From Vibrio campbellii CAIM 519 = NBRC 15631 = ATCC 25920 (GTDB lineage Bacteria > Pseudomonadota > Gammaproteobacteria > Enterobacterales > Vibrionaceae), in NCBI RefSeq assembly GCF_002163755.1, contig NZ_CP015864.1:62001-126000 (forward strand): a DNA stretch of 64,000 bases, given 5' to 3'. Position 1 is the first letter of the stretch; every line of letters starts with the position of its first letter. The notes under the pieces are model-generated. The model was not told the DNA's origin. It searched no databases and worked only from the letters and a program-made list of their open reading frames with translations. Positions 9,112-16,750 of the stretch are shown in pieces. The position numbers and the translations under genes were made by a program.

Positions 9112-9630
9112 TTAGTGTCGTCTTGGAGGGGGGATGATAATGTAAACCATGGTTAATAATATAAATGTGATAAAAGCATATGCTTTCATTTGGCCATTCC
9201 ATTGGCTTGCCCACATTTGGAACCACTCAGCCCCAACAATAGCGAAGCCAAGATACCAGACTAAAGCTGCGATTGTACAGCCGATGATATAGAAGGCTTG
9301 ACCTGTTTCAAATTCAGGGCGACGAATATTGCGAAGCATTTTAATTGAACCATAAATACAGAACAAACCGGCAGATATTTCACCTACGATAACGCCACAG
9401 TAACCTATGAAATGAAATGTTTCATCAGTAATCGCTCGCCCCATTAATGCTTTACCATCAAACCATGGTTCTAATGAATCCATAGCGAGTACGTGTTGAA
9501 CAAACTGATAGTTACTATTAAAGTCCACGATGTTGTTGTAGCCAACTAAGGCACAGAAAATACCAACACATAAGCCGATAATGCCTTTCGAAATTTCATG
9601 AGTAGTCGTGAGTGATATTGACATAAACAT
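9112..9630 (-). CDS. DUF2165 family small membrane protein
   Basis: 172 residues with about four hydrophobic helices. The VGYNNIVDFNSNYQFVQHVLAMDS segment region (residues ~29-52) and the aromatic-rich C-terminal half match the DUF2165 family of predicted inner-membrane proteins, whose function is unknown. It stands alone, on the minus strand, between two copies of the dispersed hairpin element and just outside the decayed integron. The second Met (residue 3) is an equally possible start. Confidence 0.8.
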   Translation of the reverse strand: MFMSISLTTTHEISKGIIGLCVGIFCALVGYNNIVDFNSNYQFVQHVLAMDSLEPWFDGKALMGRAITDETFHFIGYCGVIVGEISAGLFCIYGSIKMLRNIRRPEFETGQAFYIIGCTIAALVWYLGFAIVGAEWFQMWASQWNGQMKAYAFITFILLTMVYIIIPPPRRH

Positions 9631-9894
9631 TTTTTCTCAATTATATGAAATAAAACTTGATTATAGTGCAGGAAATCTAACCCGCTAATGCCCAAAGCAA
9701 TCAGTAGGTCGTAGAAACACTGTTGTCAGTGTAAAACCATGCGCTTATTATCTACTTGCTTATTTCAATATCATCATGTCACCCATATTTTGCCCACTTT
9801 CTTAACTCCGAGCTGTGGTTTTTTTTCACTTTGCCATACCTCAAGTTATTCATGTTTTGCTAATATTAAAATTTCCGAAACTCATTTTTGTCCA

Positions 9895-9934
9895 GAACCT
9901 TCACAGTGGCACTTCGTAACTCAGAAGTGCCCCA
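9895..9934. repeat. Dispersed hairpin element, copy 2 (diverged)
   Basis: TTTTTGTCCAGAACCTTCAC followed by GTGGCACTTC...GAAGTGCCCC. It is shorter than copies 1 and 3 but has the same order of motifs and the same TTGCCATACC lead-in near 9830. Confidence 0.6.
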
Positions 9935-10016
9935 AAGCAATTAAGATTGTTTACTCCACTCAAGTATCTGTTCCAAATAAGCCCTAATCTTTCTTATGTT
10001 TGGTTCATGGCAAGGA

Positions 10017-10163
10017 TCATTGGTTTTCCTTATAGTTTTCAATAAAGATTTTATTTAGTGGGCTTACAGTACCCGCAAAATGTTCGCCAATAACATGGGT
10101 ATAGATTTGTGTCGTCGCTACATCTGAATGTCCTAATATCTCTAGGGCGTTTTCGGGGCTAGA
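10017..10163 (-). pseudogene. Integron integrase (intI) relic, C-terminal 48 codons
   Basis: On the minus strand the frame reads SSPENALEILGHSDVATT, then QIYTHVIGEHFAGTVSPL, and stops at 10017. LGHSDV holds the box II His and IYTHV the catalytic Tyr of tyrosine recombinases; the tail GxxSPL is typical of integron integrases rather than XerC/D. A stop codon (TAA) lies in frame just upstream of codon 1, so the N-terminal ~270 residues, with the other catalytic residues, are gone. Orientation is exactly that of a vibrio intI: minus strand, left of an array on the plus strand. A relic of a phage-type integrase is the less likely alternative. Confidence 0.8.
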
Positions 10164-10245
10164 TTAATTTTGCATGTTCAGCGAAACATTCTGCATAAAG
10201 CGAATCCAATGCTATAGATATAAATTGCTTGGTTTTGTCCATTTC

Positions 10246-10284
10246 GTGCACACACGGCCATCGTGAGAAGCGATAGCTGTGTGT
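10246..10284. repeat. Long imperfect hairpin
   Basis: GCACACA...TGTGTGC outer stem and an inner CATCG/CGATA(G) pairing around TGAGAAG. No T-run follows. Function unknown; it lies between the integrase relic and the attI-like site. Confidence 0.5.
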
Positions 10285-10342
10285 GCTTTGGAGTACTAAA
10301 AATTATCCGTAAAAAGCTAAATTAGTACACTCTCTGACTCAG

Positions 10343-10405
10343 AATTGTCCAAAAGCTTCTCAGGTTGAATTTTTACCCGTGGCACTTTCTAACTCGAAAG
10401 TGCCC
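10343..10405. repeat. Dispersed hairpin element, copy 3
   Basis: AATTGTCCAAAAGCTTCTCA... to GGCACTTTC TAACTC GAAAGTGCCCC. It is about 95% identical to copy 1 over the 60-base core. Confidence 0.75.
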
Positions 10406-10589
10406 CATTCCTTCTCAGCGCTAAAGTCTAACCACAATCTGCAATTGTAAGTTTGCCTTATCTGTAGTTATCCAAGAGAGTGTCGACGTAAGCTTTTTAA
10501 AAATTATACGTCATCTTGCAATCTAATGTTTAACACTCCTCACTAACCTATTGATTATCAATTGAACTGTGTTCACAAAGATTGCATTA

Positions 10590-10631
10590 TAGGAGTATGA
10601 AAAACGGCTGCAAGCCGTATAGAAAGCGTTA
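10590..10631 (+). other. attI-like site / junction of array and first cassette
   Basis: The first cassette can be delimited because its two ends are complementary: it begins GTTAGTATTCAG at 10628 and its gene side ends CTGAATACTAAC before attC1. The sequence left of that G^TTAG (AGAAAGCGTTAG) is therefore the integron side of the junction. A CGGCT/AGCCG inverted repeat precedes it. Identification as attI is by position, not by known sequence. Confidence 0.65.
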
Positions 10632-10632
10632 G
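10597..10632 (+). CDS. Eleven-codon leader ORF inside the attI-like site
   Basis: ATG with a TAGGAG ribosome binding site, reading MKNGCKPYRKR and stopping on the TAG of the GTTAG core. Class 1 and class 3 integrons have comparable short attI reading frames (ORF-11, ORF-17) that boost translation of the first cassette. Whether this one is translated is unknown; the first cassette gene has its own AGGAGG. Confidence 0.4.
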   Translation: MKNGCKPYRKR

Positions 10633-10650
10633 TATTCAGGAGGAAAATTA

Positions 10651-10884
10651 GTGCTTCATCAGATAGACAAATATCACTGTTCTGCTTGCAACATTAAATC
10701 CAAACATATTACCGTATTGATTAGGAACCCAAGTCCTTTTGCTGGTGTAAAACATCAAAAGCGTAAAGAGTTTGTTGCTGGGTTAATCAAAGGCTGGGCA
10801 GTTGGTCCATTTTTAGCTTCTATGGATGAGTTTTCTCGACATACGATCTGTGAAAACTGTGGTATCAAGACGATAGAGAACTGA
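10651..10884 (+). CDS. Cassette 1: small zinc-ribbon-like protein
   Basis: 77 residues from a GTG start chosen because AGGAGG lies 7 bases upstream. Two CxxC pairs (HCSACN near residue 9 and CENCG near 68) would bind one zinc ion. Between them lies a mildly hydrophobic segment (GLIKGWAVGPFLASM). I do not recognise a family. It is the first cassette after the attI-like site, hence the position most likely to be expressed from an integron promoter if one is left. Confidence 0.75.
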   Translation: MLHQIDKYHCSACNIKSKHITVLIRNPSPFAGVKHQKRKEFVAGLIKGWAVGPFLASMDEFSRHTICENCGIKTIEN

Positions 10885-10933
10885 CAAATAAGACTTCTTT
10901 TTAAGTTCGGTGTAACAGGTTGGGTCTGAATAC

Positions 10934-11053
10934 TAACAAACTGTTCAAGAGGGATTCGCAACGCGTGGCATTTTTACTATGCGTTGGTTTAAGTGTTTAA
11001 GGTGGTATGCAGCGGCTTTGGTATTGCGTTGCTCACCCCTTAACAGGGCGTTA
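10934..11053 (+). repeat. attC1, group A (120 bp)
   Basis: Starts TAACAAACTGTTCAAGAGGG and ends CACCCCTTAACAGGGCGTTA. Group A is the commonest site in the array: GAGGGATTCGCAACGCGTGG on the left and TTGCGTTGCTCACCCC on the right fold on each other. Confidence 0.93.
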
Positions 11054-11073
11054 GCCGTCAAAATGGAGAAAAC

Positions 11074-11505
11074 ATGGAAGTACAATTCTTAGAGAAAAAC
11101 CCTGATTACAAGTCAGTCCTAGAAGTGTTGTTACAACTTCGCCCAAATTACAACTTAGATACTTTGTCTGGTCAGATCGAGAAGCAGCAATCAAATGGTT
11201 ACCAAGTCGTCTATGTCAAATCGCCAGAAGGCGTACTAGCAGCAGCAGGCTTTAGCGTAGGTGAAAAGCTTGCTTGGGGTAAGCATATTTACATTGAAGA
11301 CTTAGTAACTAATGCGCAATTTCGTTCGAGTGGAGTAGGTAAATTTATTATCGATTGGTTTAAAACATATGCTTTAGAAAGCGGTTGCGAACAAATACAT
11401 TTGGATTCTGGTGTTCAGCGTTTTCCAGCACATAAGTTCTATTTACGCGAAGGTTTCAATATCGCTAGTCACCACTTTTCTATAGTTGGCGTCCAAAACG
11501 GCTAA
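11074..11505 (+). CDS. Cassette 2: GNAT acetyltransferase
   Basis: 143 residues. The acetyl-CoA loop is VTNAQFRSSGVGKFIIDWF (R-S-S-G-V-G, near residue 83), and the C-terminal part HLDSGVQRFPAHKFYLREGF is typical of GNAT folds. The likely reaction is transfer of acetyl from acetyl-CoA to an amine; the substrate is unknown. TGGAGA precedes the ATG. The stop codon is the TAA of the following attC, which is common in this array. Confidence 0.85.
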   Translation: MEVQFLEKNPDYKSVLEVLLQLRPNYNLDTLSGQIEKQQSNGYQVVYVKSPEGVLAAAGFSVGEKLAWGKHIYIEDLVTNAQFRSSGVGKFIIDWFKTYALESGCEQIHLDSGVQRFPAHKFYLREGFNIASHHFSIVGVQNG

Positions 11506-11623
11506 CAAAGCGTTTAAGACGGATTCACAACGCGTGGCATTTTTGGTTTTTATCAGCTTAAGTGTTTACGGCACAATGGTTTAGGTTAGGTGGTCGCGTT
11601 GTTCACCACTTAACGCGGCGTTA
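11503..11623 (+). repeat. attC2, group C (121 bp)
   Basis: TAACAAAGCGTTTAAGACGG to CACCACTTAACGCGGCGTTA. Group C sites have GACGGATTCACAACGC on the left and end in CGCGGCGTTA. Confidence 0.93.
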
Positions 11624-11638
11624 TACATTTGGATCAAT

Positions 11639-12148
11639 ATGAAACTTAAGCAACTAGAAAATATGCTCTACAAGGCGACCAAATCAATAATAGTAAGGTT
11701 GTCGTCTGAGTTTCCGAAGCATCACTTTTATTACGTAGCTTTGGTCACAACTGGAGAGGGGCATCGACCTATATTTTCGGCTTGGTCTGATGAACTGTTG
11801 CAAACCGAAGCTTCATCCTTTGAAGACCGAGAAGAAATAAAATGGTCATATGCAGACTCACCGTTGTTTGGTTTCTGCGATAAATACTTCTCAGGTGTTG
11901 AACTTCTTTTGGACAATGTGACCTCTGAATATGGTTTTAGTGAAGAAACTACGGCAGCTCTTTTATCTGCGATGGAGTTGACTCTTAAGCGCTTGGATAT
12001 TGAAGGTTACCTCGATAGCTTAAATTGTCGAAATAAACTTTATATCAATGCAGAAATCATGCCGCCAGACGCGACAAACGTTGAACGAGCATATGGGTTA
12101 AATCCGCGTGAGTCCTTAGATAGTTGGCTTCGAGAGGCGGCGGAATAA
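11639..12148 (+). CDS. Cassette 3: DUF4303-like protein
   Basis: 169 residues, acidic, no signal peptide. The N-terminal half (HHFYYVALVTTGEGHRPIFS, then AWSDELL) resembles DUF4303 proteins, a family of unknown function often found near polymorphic-toxin immunity genes. I base this on the pattern hFYyhAhhT and the SAWS motif only. It ends just before attC3, and a weak TGGATC serves as ribosome binding site. An alternative is an unrelated hypothetical protein. Confidence 0.55.
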   Translation: MKLKQLENMLYKATKSIIVRLSSEFPKHHFYYVALVTTGEGHRPIFSAWSDELLQTEASSFEDREEIKWSYADSPLFGFCDKYFSGVELLLDNVTSEYGFSEETTAALLSAMELTLKRLDIEGYLDSLNCRNKLYINAEIMPPDATNVERAYGLNPRESLDSWLREAAE

Positions 12149-12153
12149 ATGTA

Positions 12154-12273
12154 TAACAAATTGTTCAAGAGTGATTCGGCACGCGTGGCATTTTTGCTAT
12201 GCGTAAGTTTTAGTGGTTAAGGTGGTATGCGGAAGCTTCGGTATTGCGTTCCTCACACCTTAACAAGGCGTTA
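12154..12273 (+). repeat. attC3, group B (120 bp)
   Basis: TAACAAATTGTTCAAGAGTG to CACACCTTAACAAGGCGTTA. Group B sites have GATTCGGCACGCGTGGCA and end in AAGGCGTTA. Confidence 0.93.
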
Positions 12274-12562
12274 TTTCCGCAACGGATCTCTCAGGCTGAA
12301 TGTACGTGGTTGTAGCCTAAGAGTGAAAGTGGCGGGGTAATAGGGTGGAAAAGCGGCGAAAAGGGCGAATATTGGTCATTTCCATGCTAGCCTTAAAGCG
12401 CTTTAAGCGCACCTTAATATGGCGCAGCAATTAAAGAGTGACGCTAAAGCGATTTAAGGTAGTGAGCTGCCAAATACTTCGGCTTCGATTTTTGCCTACA
12501 TACCGAAAATTTTTGTCATATCAAAAGATTAGGCGTAAACATAGCCGACTTTAGTTGCGGAA
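12274..12562. other. Cassette 4: cassette without a recognisable gene, copy 1
   Basis: About 290 bases between attC3 and attC4 with no gene of normal length on either strand. Ends are complementary (TTTCCGCAAC... and GTTGCGGAA), proving that this is a real cassette. It contains the perfect palindrome CTTAAAGCGCTTTAAG at 12392-12407 and a second CGCTAAAGCG. The whole cassette recurs at 23359 with only a few differences. The longest minus-strand frame with an ATG is 22 codons (MEMTNIRPFRRF...). A non-coding RNA or a promoter cassette is possible. Confidence 0.85.
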
Positions 12563-12685
12563 TAACAAGACGTTCAAGCCGATTCGAAACGCATTGGGGT
12601 TTTAGTGCCCAAATAGGCACGGATTTATCAGAGTTTATTTTAGGTTAGGGTGGATCTGCGTTTCTCACACCTTAACTGCGCGTTA
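12563..12685 (+). repeat. attC4, group F (123 bp)
   Basis: TAACAAGACGTTCAAGCCG to CACACCTTAACTGCGCGTTA, with an extra GTGCC/GGCAC hairpin near 12609. This type occurs only after the two copies of the gene-less cassette. Confidence 0.88.
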
Positions 12686-12701
12686 GCAGTACAGGAGTAA
12701 C

Positions 12702-13133
12702 ATGGCTAAGCAAATATGGGAAATAACTCCCCAAGATATACAAGATCATGCTGTATGGCAGTTTCCCTCATGGAAAGATGATAGTCATGATGAGACTGTC
12801 ATTTGTCAAGCTAGCCAAGATGATGCACTAGATCCCAACTCTAACATCATTGTCAGGGCGAAATTCTTCGATGCGAATGGTAATGAGTTTATTGGTTTTA
12901 TTCATTACGGATTAGCTGAAGTCGAATATTCTCAACCCAATATGTTCGTAAATGGCAAAACCGTAGGCTTTTGGTTTGGCATTACGAAGCCCAATCATAA
13001 CGACATGATAAGACTAAACTTCCCTATAGTGATAACGTCAGAGTCAGTTTTTGGTTTAGAGCAGATTACAGTCACTGTCGAAGGTTATAGTTATGTCAAT
13101 GAAGCATCGGCTACTTGCGTAATGTCCTGCTAA
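12702..13133 (+). CDS. Cassette 5: hypothetical protein
   Basis: 143 residues, acidic, no signal peptide or membrane segment. It starts MAKQIWEITPQDIQDHAVWQ and has a beta-rich body (IIVRAKFFDANGNEFIGF, then HYGLAEVEYSQPNMFV). I do not recognise the family. GGAG lies 6 bases before the ATG, and the stop is formed by the first TAA of attC5. Confidence 0.75.
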   Translation: MAKQIWEITPQDIQDHAVWQFPSWKDDSHDETVICQASQDDALDPNSNIIVRAKFFDANGNEFIGFIHYGLAEVEYSQPNMFVNGKTVGFWFGITKPNHNDMIRLNFPIVITSESVFGLEQITVTVEGYSYVNEASATCVMSC

Positions 13134-13250
13134 CAAATTGTTTAAGAGTGATTCGGCACGCGTGGCATTTTTACCATGCTTCAGGTTTAGTGGTTAAGGT
13201 GGTATGCGGAAGCTTCGGTATTGCGTGCCTCACACCTTAACAAGGCGTTA
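13131..13250 (+). repeat. attC5, group B (120 bp)
   Basis: TAACAAATTGTTTAAGAGTG to CACACCTTAACAAGGCGTTA. Confidence 0.93.
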
Positions 13251-13274
13251 TGTACCTATGAGGTCAATTGAACT

Positions 13275-14246
13275 ATGAGTGATTTTGTTCGTGAGGTTAG
13301 TGAAAACTGGAACCAAATAGATGCTGATGCTAGTTTAAATCGGCAATCAGCTGGCGCGACTAATCATGTCTTTCGGATCCAATCCTCAGAGACTTTTTAC
13401 CTTAGAAAATATCGTGTTCGCAATGTTGCACAAATCAAGCTTGAGCATGAATTATTACAAAAACTCTCCCAAAATTTGAGTACTATAATTGCCCCAGTTT
13501 TGACGCGAGATGGCTGCTCCTTTGGCAAAATAGGTGAGGGCTTTTACGCATTATTCCCTGAGGCAAAAGGGGGGCTAATTGAAAAAAGCGAGCTGTCGGA
13601 ATTACATGCTTTTCAGTTAGGAAAAGCATTGGCTGAATTACATGTTCAACTAGCTTCTATGGCTGGAAATGGTTTTCCAACAATCGAGCTCTCATGGGAT
13701 AAAAGTGCTTGGGTCGATAGGTTACAAAAAATAGTTGCCTGTATTGAAATCAATAGTGCGCTTGATGCAAAAGGTTCGGTGCTACGAAGAGTAAAACAAC
13801 AGCGTGACTATCTAGCGAGCTCACAAGCCGTACACTCATATACTCCGTCTACAAGCAGGCAATTAATTCACGGCGACTTTCATCATTTTAACGTCTTTTT
13901 TGATCTAAACGGTGCTGTAAGTGATGTGATTGATTGGGACCTAGTACAAAATATGCCACCTGGTTATGAGGTGGCTAGAGCCTGTATGTACATGTTTGAC
14001 ATGGATGTTAATAAATCATTGGCCTTGTTAAAAGGGTATCTGTCTATCAAACCTATGACACAACCTGAGCTTAATGATGGAGCAAAGGCATGGGCTGTTT
14101 ATGCTGACCATCATGTATGGGCTGTGGAAGAGGTGTTCTTAAAAAACAATACCGCTGCACAGAAGTTCATCCCCAAAAGTGACTTTATTCCGTTCATGGA
14201 TCAATGGTCCAAAATTGAAAGTGCATTATTTTGCGGCGGTACATAA
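13275..14246 (+). CDS. Cassette 6: aminoglycoside-phosphotransferase-fold kinase
   Basis: 323 residues, full length for the APH/choline kinase-like fold. The catalytic loop LIHGDFHHFNVFF (HGDxxxxN, near residue 196) and the metal-binding VIDWD (near 219) are intact, and an N-terminal FYLRKYR gives the ATP-binding Lys. It should phosphorylate a small hydroxylated molecule. Overall the layout is close to homoserine kinase type II / APH homologues, so antibiotic resistance is possible but not shown. The ribosome binding site is weak (GAGGTC), and no partner gene is present because each cassette is independent. Confidence 0.82.
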   Translation: MSDFVREVSENWNQIDADASLNRQSAGATNHVFRIQSSETFYLRKYRVRNVAQIKLEHELLQKLSQNLSTIIAPVLTRDGCSFGKIGEGFYALFPEAKGGLIEKSELSELHAFQLGKALAELHVQLASMAGNGFPTIELSWDKSAWVDRLQKIVACIEINSALDAKGSVLRRVKQQRDYLASSQAVHSYTPSTSRQLIHGDFHHFNVFFDLNGAVSDVIDWDLVQNMPPGYEVARACMYMFDMDVNKSLALLKGYLSIKPMTQPELNDGAKAWAVYADHHVWAVEEVFLKNNTAAQKFIPKSDFIPFMDQWSKIESALFCGGT

Positions 14247-14363
14247 CAAACTGTTCAAGAGGGATTCGCAACGCGTGGCATTTTTACTATGCGTTGATTT
14301 TAGTGATTAAGGTGGTGTGCGGTGGCTTCGGTATTGCGTTGCTCACCCCTTAACAGGGCGTTA
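14244..14363 (+). repeat. attC6, group A (120 bp)
   Basis: TAACAAACTGTTCAAGAGGG to CACCCCTTAACAGGGCGTTA. Confidence 0.93.
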
Positions 14364-14389
14364 TAAGCCTTAATTGGATATCGGTAAAT

Positions 14390-14920
14390 ATGGAAACAGA
14401 TAGACTTAAACTACTACCTCCTTCAATGGAATATCAACCTCTGATGCTTGAAGCGATAAGGGAAAGCAAAAATGAACTCGGTGTCTACCTTCCTTGGGTT
14501 CCATTTGCGTTAACAGAAGCTGAATCAATTGAAAATACGCAACAAGCCATCAATAACTTTGATAATTTTGAAGGTGAGTTACGTTATTCAATCATAGAAA
14601 AAAGTACAGGGCGCTTTCTTGGTGCAATAGGGTTAATTATTCGCGATAAATCAGTACCGTTTTTTGAAATTGGTTATTGGGTGCGTAGTTCAGGTGTTGG
14701 CAATGGTTTCATTTCTGAAGCAGTGAAAGCAATAGAGTCGTACGCGTTTAATGAGCTAAGCGCTAACCGAGTTGAAATCAAAGCTGCTGAACAGAATTTG
14801 AAAAGTAGAATGGTAGCAGAGCGAGGCGGGTATGCTTTTGAAGGTATTTTACGGAACGACCGAAGATTGCCATCTGGTGAATTGAGTGGCACGGCAGTTT
14901 ATTCGAAAACAGGCATATAA
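14390..14920 (+). CDS. Cassette 7: GNAT acetyltransferase, RimJ/RimL-like
   Basis: 176 residues. It opens METDRLKLLPPS, a common start of RimJ/RimL-type N-acetyltransferases, has EIGYWVRSSGVGNGFISEAV (acetyl-CoA loop near residue 94) and ends with a NRVEIKAAEQNLKSRMVAER motif seen in this subgroup. Possible substrates are ribosomal protein N-termini or small amines; nothing here decides. The stop codon is shared with attC7. Confidence 0.85.
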   Translation: METDRLKLLPPSMEYQPLMLEAIRESKNELGVYLPWVPFALTEAESIENTQQAINNFDNFEGELRYSIIEKSTGRFLGAIGLIIRDKSVPFFEIGYWVRSSGVGNGFISEAVKAIESYAFNELSANRVEIKAAEQNLKSRMVAERGGYAFEGILRNDRRLPSGELSGTAVYSKTGI

Positions 14921-15037
14921 CAAACTGTTCAAGAGGGATTCGCAACGCGTGGCACTTTTACTATGCGTTGGTTTTAGTGATTAAGGTGGTATGCGGCAGC
15001 TTTCGTATTGCGTTGCTCACCCCTTAACAGGGCGTTA
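14918..15037 (+). repeat. attC7, group A (120 bp)
   Basis: TAACAAACTGTTCAAGAGGG to CACCCCTTAACAGGGCGTTA. Confidence 0.93.
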
Positions 15038-15062
15038 TGTTTCATCTTAACAAGGAGTAAAA

Positions 15063-15482
15063 ATGAAAATCTTAGCATTATTAGTTCCAATGATTGTTTC
15101 ATTCACATGCAAATCTGAAGTGTTGTGGGATATAGATATTCAAGATTATTCAAAAAAGACAGGGAAGGTTTATGTATATGATCTTGTTGTAGGTGACAAA
15201 GCCAAGATTAATACGAACTACGCATTTTGTATAACCAAAGAAGGAAAGCTCGCAATAGATGAAACGGTTGAGGTTGGTTCAGGAAACACTCTTTTAACGA
15301 TATTGCCAGGAAAGAAGGTTGCAGTTGACACCGAGGACGAAAAGTCGTTTTTAAAATCATTAATTAGCACAGACACTCAAGGTGGGTGCGCTTTCTGGAC
15401 TGCACATCAAGGTAAATACATTAGACTTGTCGATTCAGTTAATGGCAAAACAAAGATATCCGAACTTGCGGTAGGTAATTAA
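15063..15482 (+). CDS. Cassette 8: exported hypothetical protein
   Basis: 139 residues with an N-terminal signal peptide (MKILALLVPMIVSFTCKS). The mature part is small and beta-rich with two further Cys (FCITKEG and GGCAFW) that may pair in the periplasm. I do not recognise a family. The Cys at residue 16 is not in a convincing lipobox (SFTC), so a soluble periplasmic protein is more likely than a lipoprotein. AAGGAG precedes the ATG. Confidence 0.72.
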   Translation: MKILALLVPMIVSFTCKSEVLWDIDIQDYSKKTGKVYVYDLVVGDKAKINTNYAFCITKEGKLAIDETVEVGSGNTLLTILPGKKVAVDTEDEKSFLKSLISTDTQGGCAFWTAHQGKYIRLVDSVNGKTKISELAVGN

Positions 15483-15485
15483 ACA

Positions 15486-15576
15486 TAACAAAGCATTTAA
15501 GAGTGATTCGCAACGCTTGGCATTTTCGCTTCGCTCAAGTATAGCCAAGCGTCGCTCACACCTTAATGCGGCGTTA
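15486..15576 (+). repeat. attC8, group D, short (91 bp)
   Basis: TAACAAAGCATTTAAGAGTG to CACACCTTAATGCGGCGTTA with a compact centre (CGCTTCGCTCAAG). It is about 30 bases shorter than other sites and nearly identical to attC12. Confidence 0.9.
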
Positions 15577-15594
15577 GGTTTATAAGGTAAGTTC

Positions 15595-16020
15595 ATGGAA
15601 ATTATCAGGTTTCAGTCTCATCACTACGAAGCTACAGCGAGGATCTACTTTGAATCTAGAGTTGCTACTTTTTCTTTCATGGATACATCGGGATATAGTC
15701 TGGCAGACTTCGCTAAAGACACTGATGGTGAAGAAATTTGGGTGGCTGTAGAGCAGGGGATAATTGTCGGTTTTATATCCATTTGGAAACCTGAAAACTT
15801 TATCCATCATTTGTTCGTTTGTCCGAATAATCTTAAACGTGGTATTGGTTTCAAACTGTTAAATCATGCCAAAGAACTAAGCAATAGCCTAAGCCTAAAA
15901 AGTCTTGTTCAAAATATAAATGCTACAGATTTCTACATTTCTCAAGGATTCAAAATTCAAGAGACAGTCGATAAAGGGCAAGAAAGTTATCATCTAATGA
16001 GCTTTGTGGCACAAACCTAA
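15595..16020 (+). CDS. Cassette 9: GNAT acetyltransferase
   Basis: 141 residues. The acetyl-CoA-binding segment is HLFVCPNNLKRGIGFKLL (R-G-I-G near residue 83), followed by YISQGFK in the usual place of a GNAT C-terminal strand. Substrate unknown. It starts at the ATG after GGTAAGTTC, and its stop merges with attC9. Confidence 0.82.
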   Translation: MEIIRFQSHHYEATARIYFESRVATFSFMDTSGYSLADFAKDTDGEEIWVAVEQGIIVGFISIWKPENFIHHLFVCPNNLKRGIGFKLLNHAKELSNSLSLKSLVQNINATDFYISQGFKIQETVDKGQESYHLMSFVAQT

Positions 16021-16140
16021 CAAACAATTTAAGAGGGATTCCCAACGCTTGGCATTTTTGCTTCTACTTCAATTTTGGTGTTTATGGCACAATGCTTTAG
16101 GTTTGGGTGGTAGCGTTGCTCACCCCTTAATTGGGCGTTA
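16018..16140 (+). repeat. attC9, group E (123 bp)
   Basis: TAACAAACAATTTAAGAGGG to CACCCCTTAATTGGGCGTTA, with GCTTCTACTTC in the centre. Confidence 0.92.
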
Positions 16141-16160
16141 TATTTTTCTGGGAGTCATGG

Positions 16161-16661
16161 GTGAGTACTAAAGAAATTAATGAATACTACGACTCGACGG
16201 AAAATCGTGTCGTACGAGAAGATTTAATTTATGCGCTCAGTTTAGTCGGTGAAGAGCGTATCGCTATAGATTGTGGGTGCGGTGCCGGTTCTGATATTGC
16301 TTTTTTGAGATCTAAAGGCTTTGAAGTGTATGCTTTTGATGTGGAGGAAGAATCAATAAATCGATGTCAGGCGCGATTTAAAGGTGATGAGCGTGTACAT
16401 TTGTCTAACGATGACTTTAGTTCATTTACTTATCCAGATGTGTCACTAGTCGTAGCCGACGCAAGTTTATTCTTCTGCCCACCAAATCAGTTCAACGATG
16501 TTTGGTCTCAGATAAGCTTTTCTCTTAGCTCAAGTAGTGGAGTATTTTGTGGATCTTTCTTAGGTCCAAATGACACAATGGCTAGTGCTGAATATAACAA
16601 ATTGTTCAAGAGTGATTCGGCACGCGTGGCATTTTTGCTATGCGTTAGTTTTAGTGGTTAA
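16161..16661 (+). pseudogene. Cassette 10: class I SAM methyltransferase, 3' end lost at attC
   Basis: The GTG at 16161 follows GGGAG and is a better start than the TTG at 16131, which lies inside attC9. Residues ~24-60 show the SAM-binding motif I (AIDCGCGAGSDIAFL) and the acidic residue of motif II (VYAFDVEEE). After about 145 residues the frame runs straight into attC10 and adds 22 residues of attC translation (NKLFKSDSARVAF...). A normal protein of this group would have roughly 50 more residues of its own, so the gene looks truncated at its 3' end. It may be inactive. Confidence 0.72.
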
Positions 16662-16714
16662 GGTGTACTGCGGAAGCTAAGGTATTGCGTGCCTCACACC
16701 TTAACAAGGCGTTA
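16595..16714 (+). repeat. attC10, group B (120 bp)
   Basis: TAACAAATTGTTCAAGAGTG to CACACCTTAACAAGGCGTTA; its left half is overrun by the methyltransferase frame. Confidence 0.92.
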
Positions 16715-16750
16715 GTTCTCAAAGTTGTTTTAACTATCAATGGAGTAAGT

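Larger units (their letters stand above)
9631..10596. other. Non-coding junction between DUF2165 gene and integron array
   Basis: No complete gene. It holds dispersed-element copies 2 and 3, an integrase C-terminal relic on the minus strand (10017-10163), a long hairpin (10246-10284) and AT-rich sequence leading to the attI-like junction. A minus-strand 27-codon stretch starting near 10240 (MDKTKQFISIALDS...) runs up to the relic in another frame; I do not recognise it. Confidence 0.7.

Noticed and set aside
10160..10245. 27-codon minus-strand frame MDKTKQFISIALDS as the N-terminus of the intI relic
   Set aside because: It is in a different frame from the relic and does not look like an integrase N-terminus.
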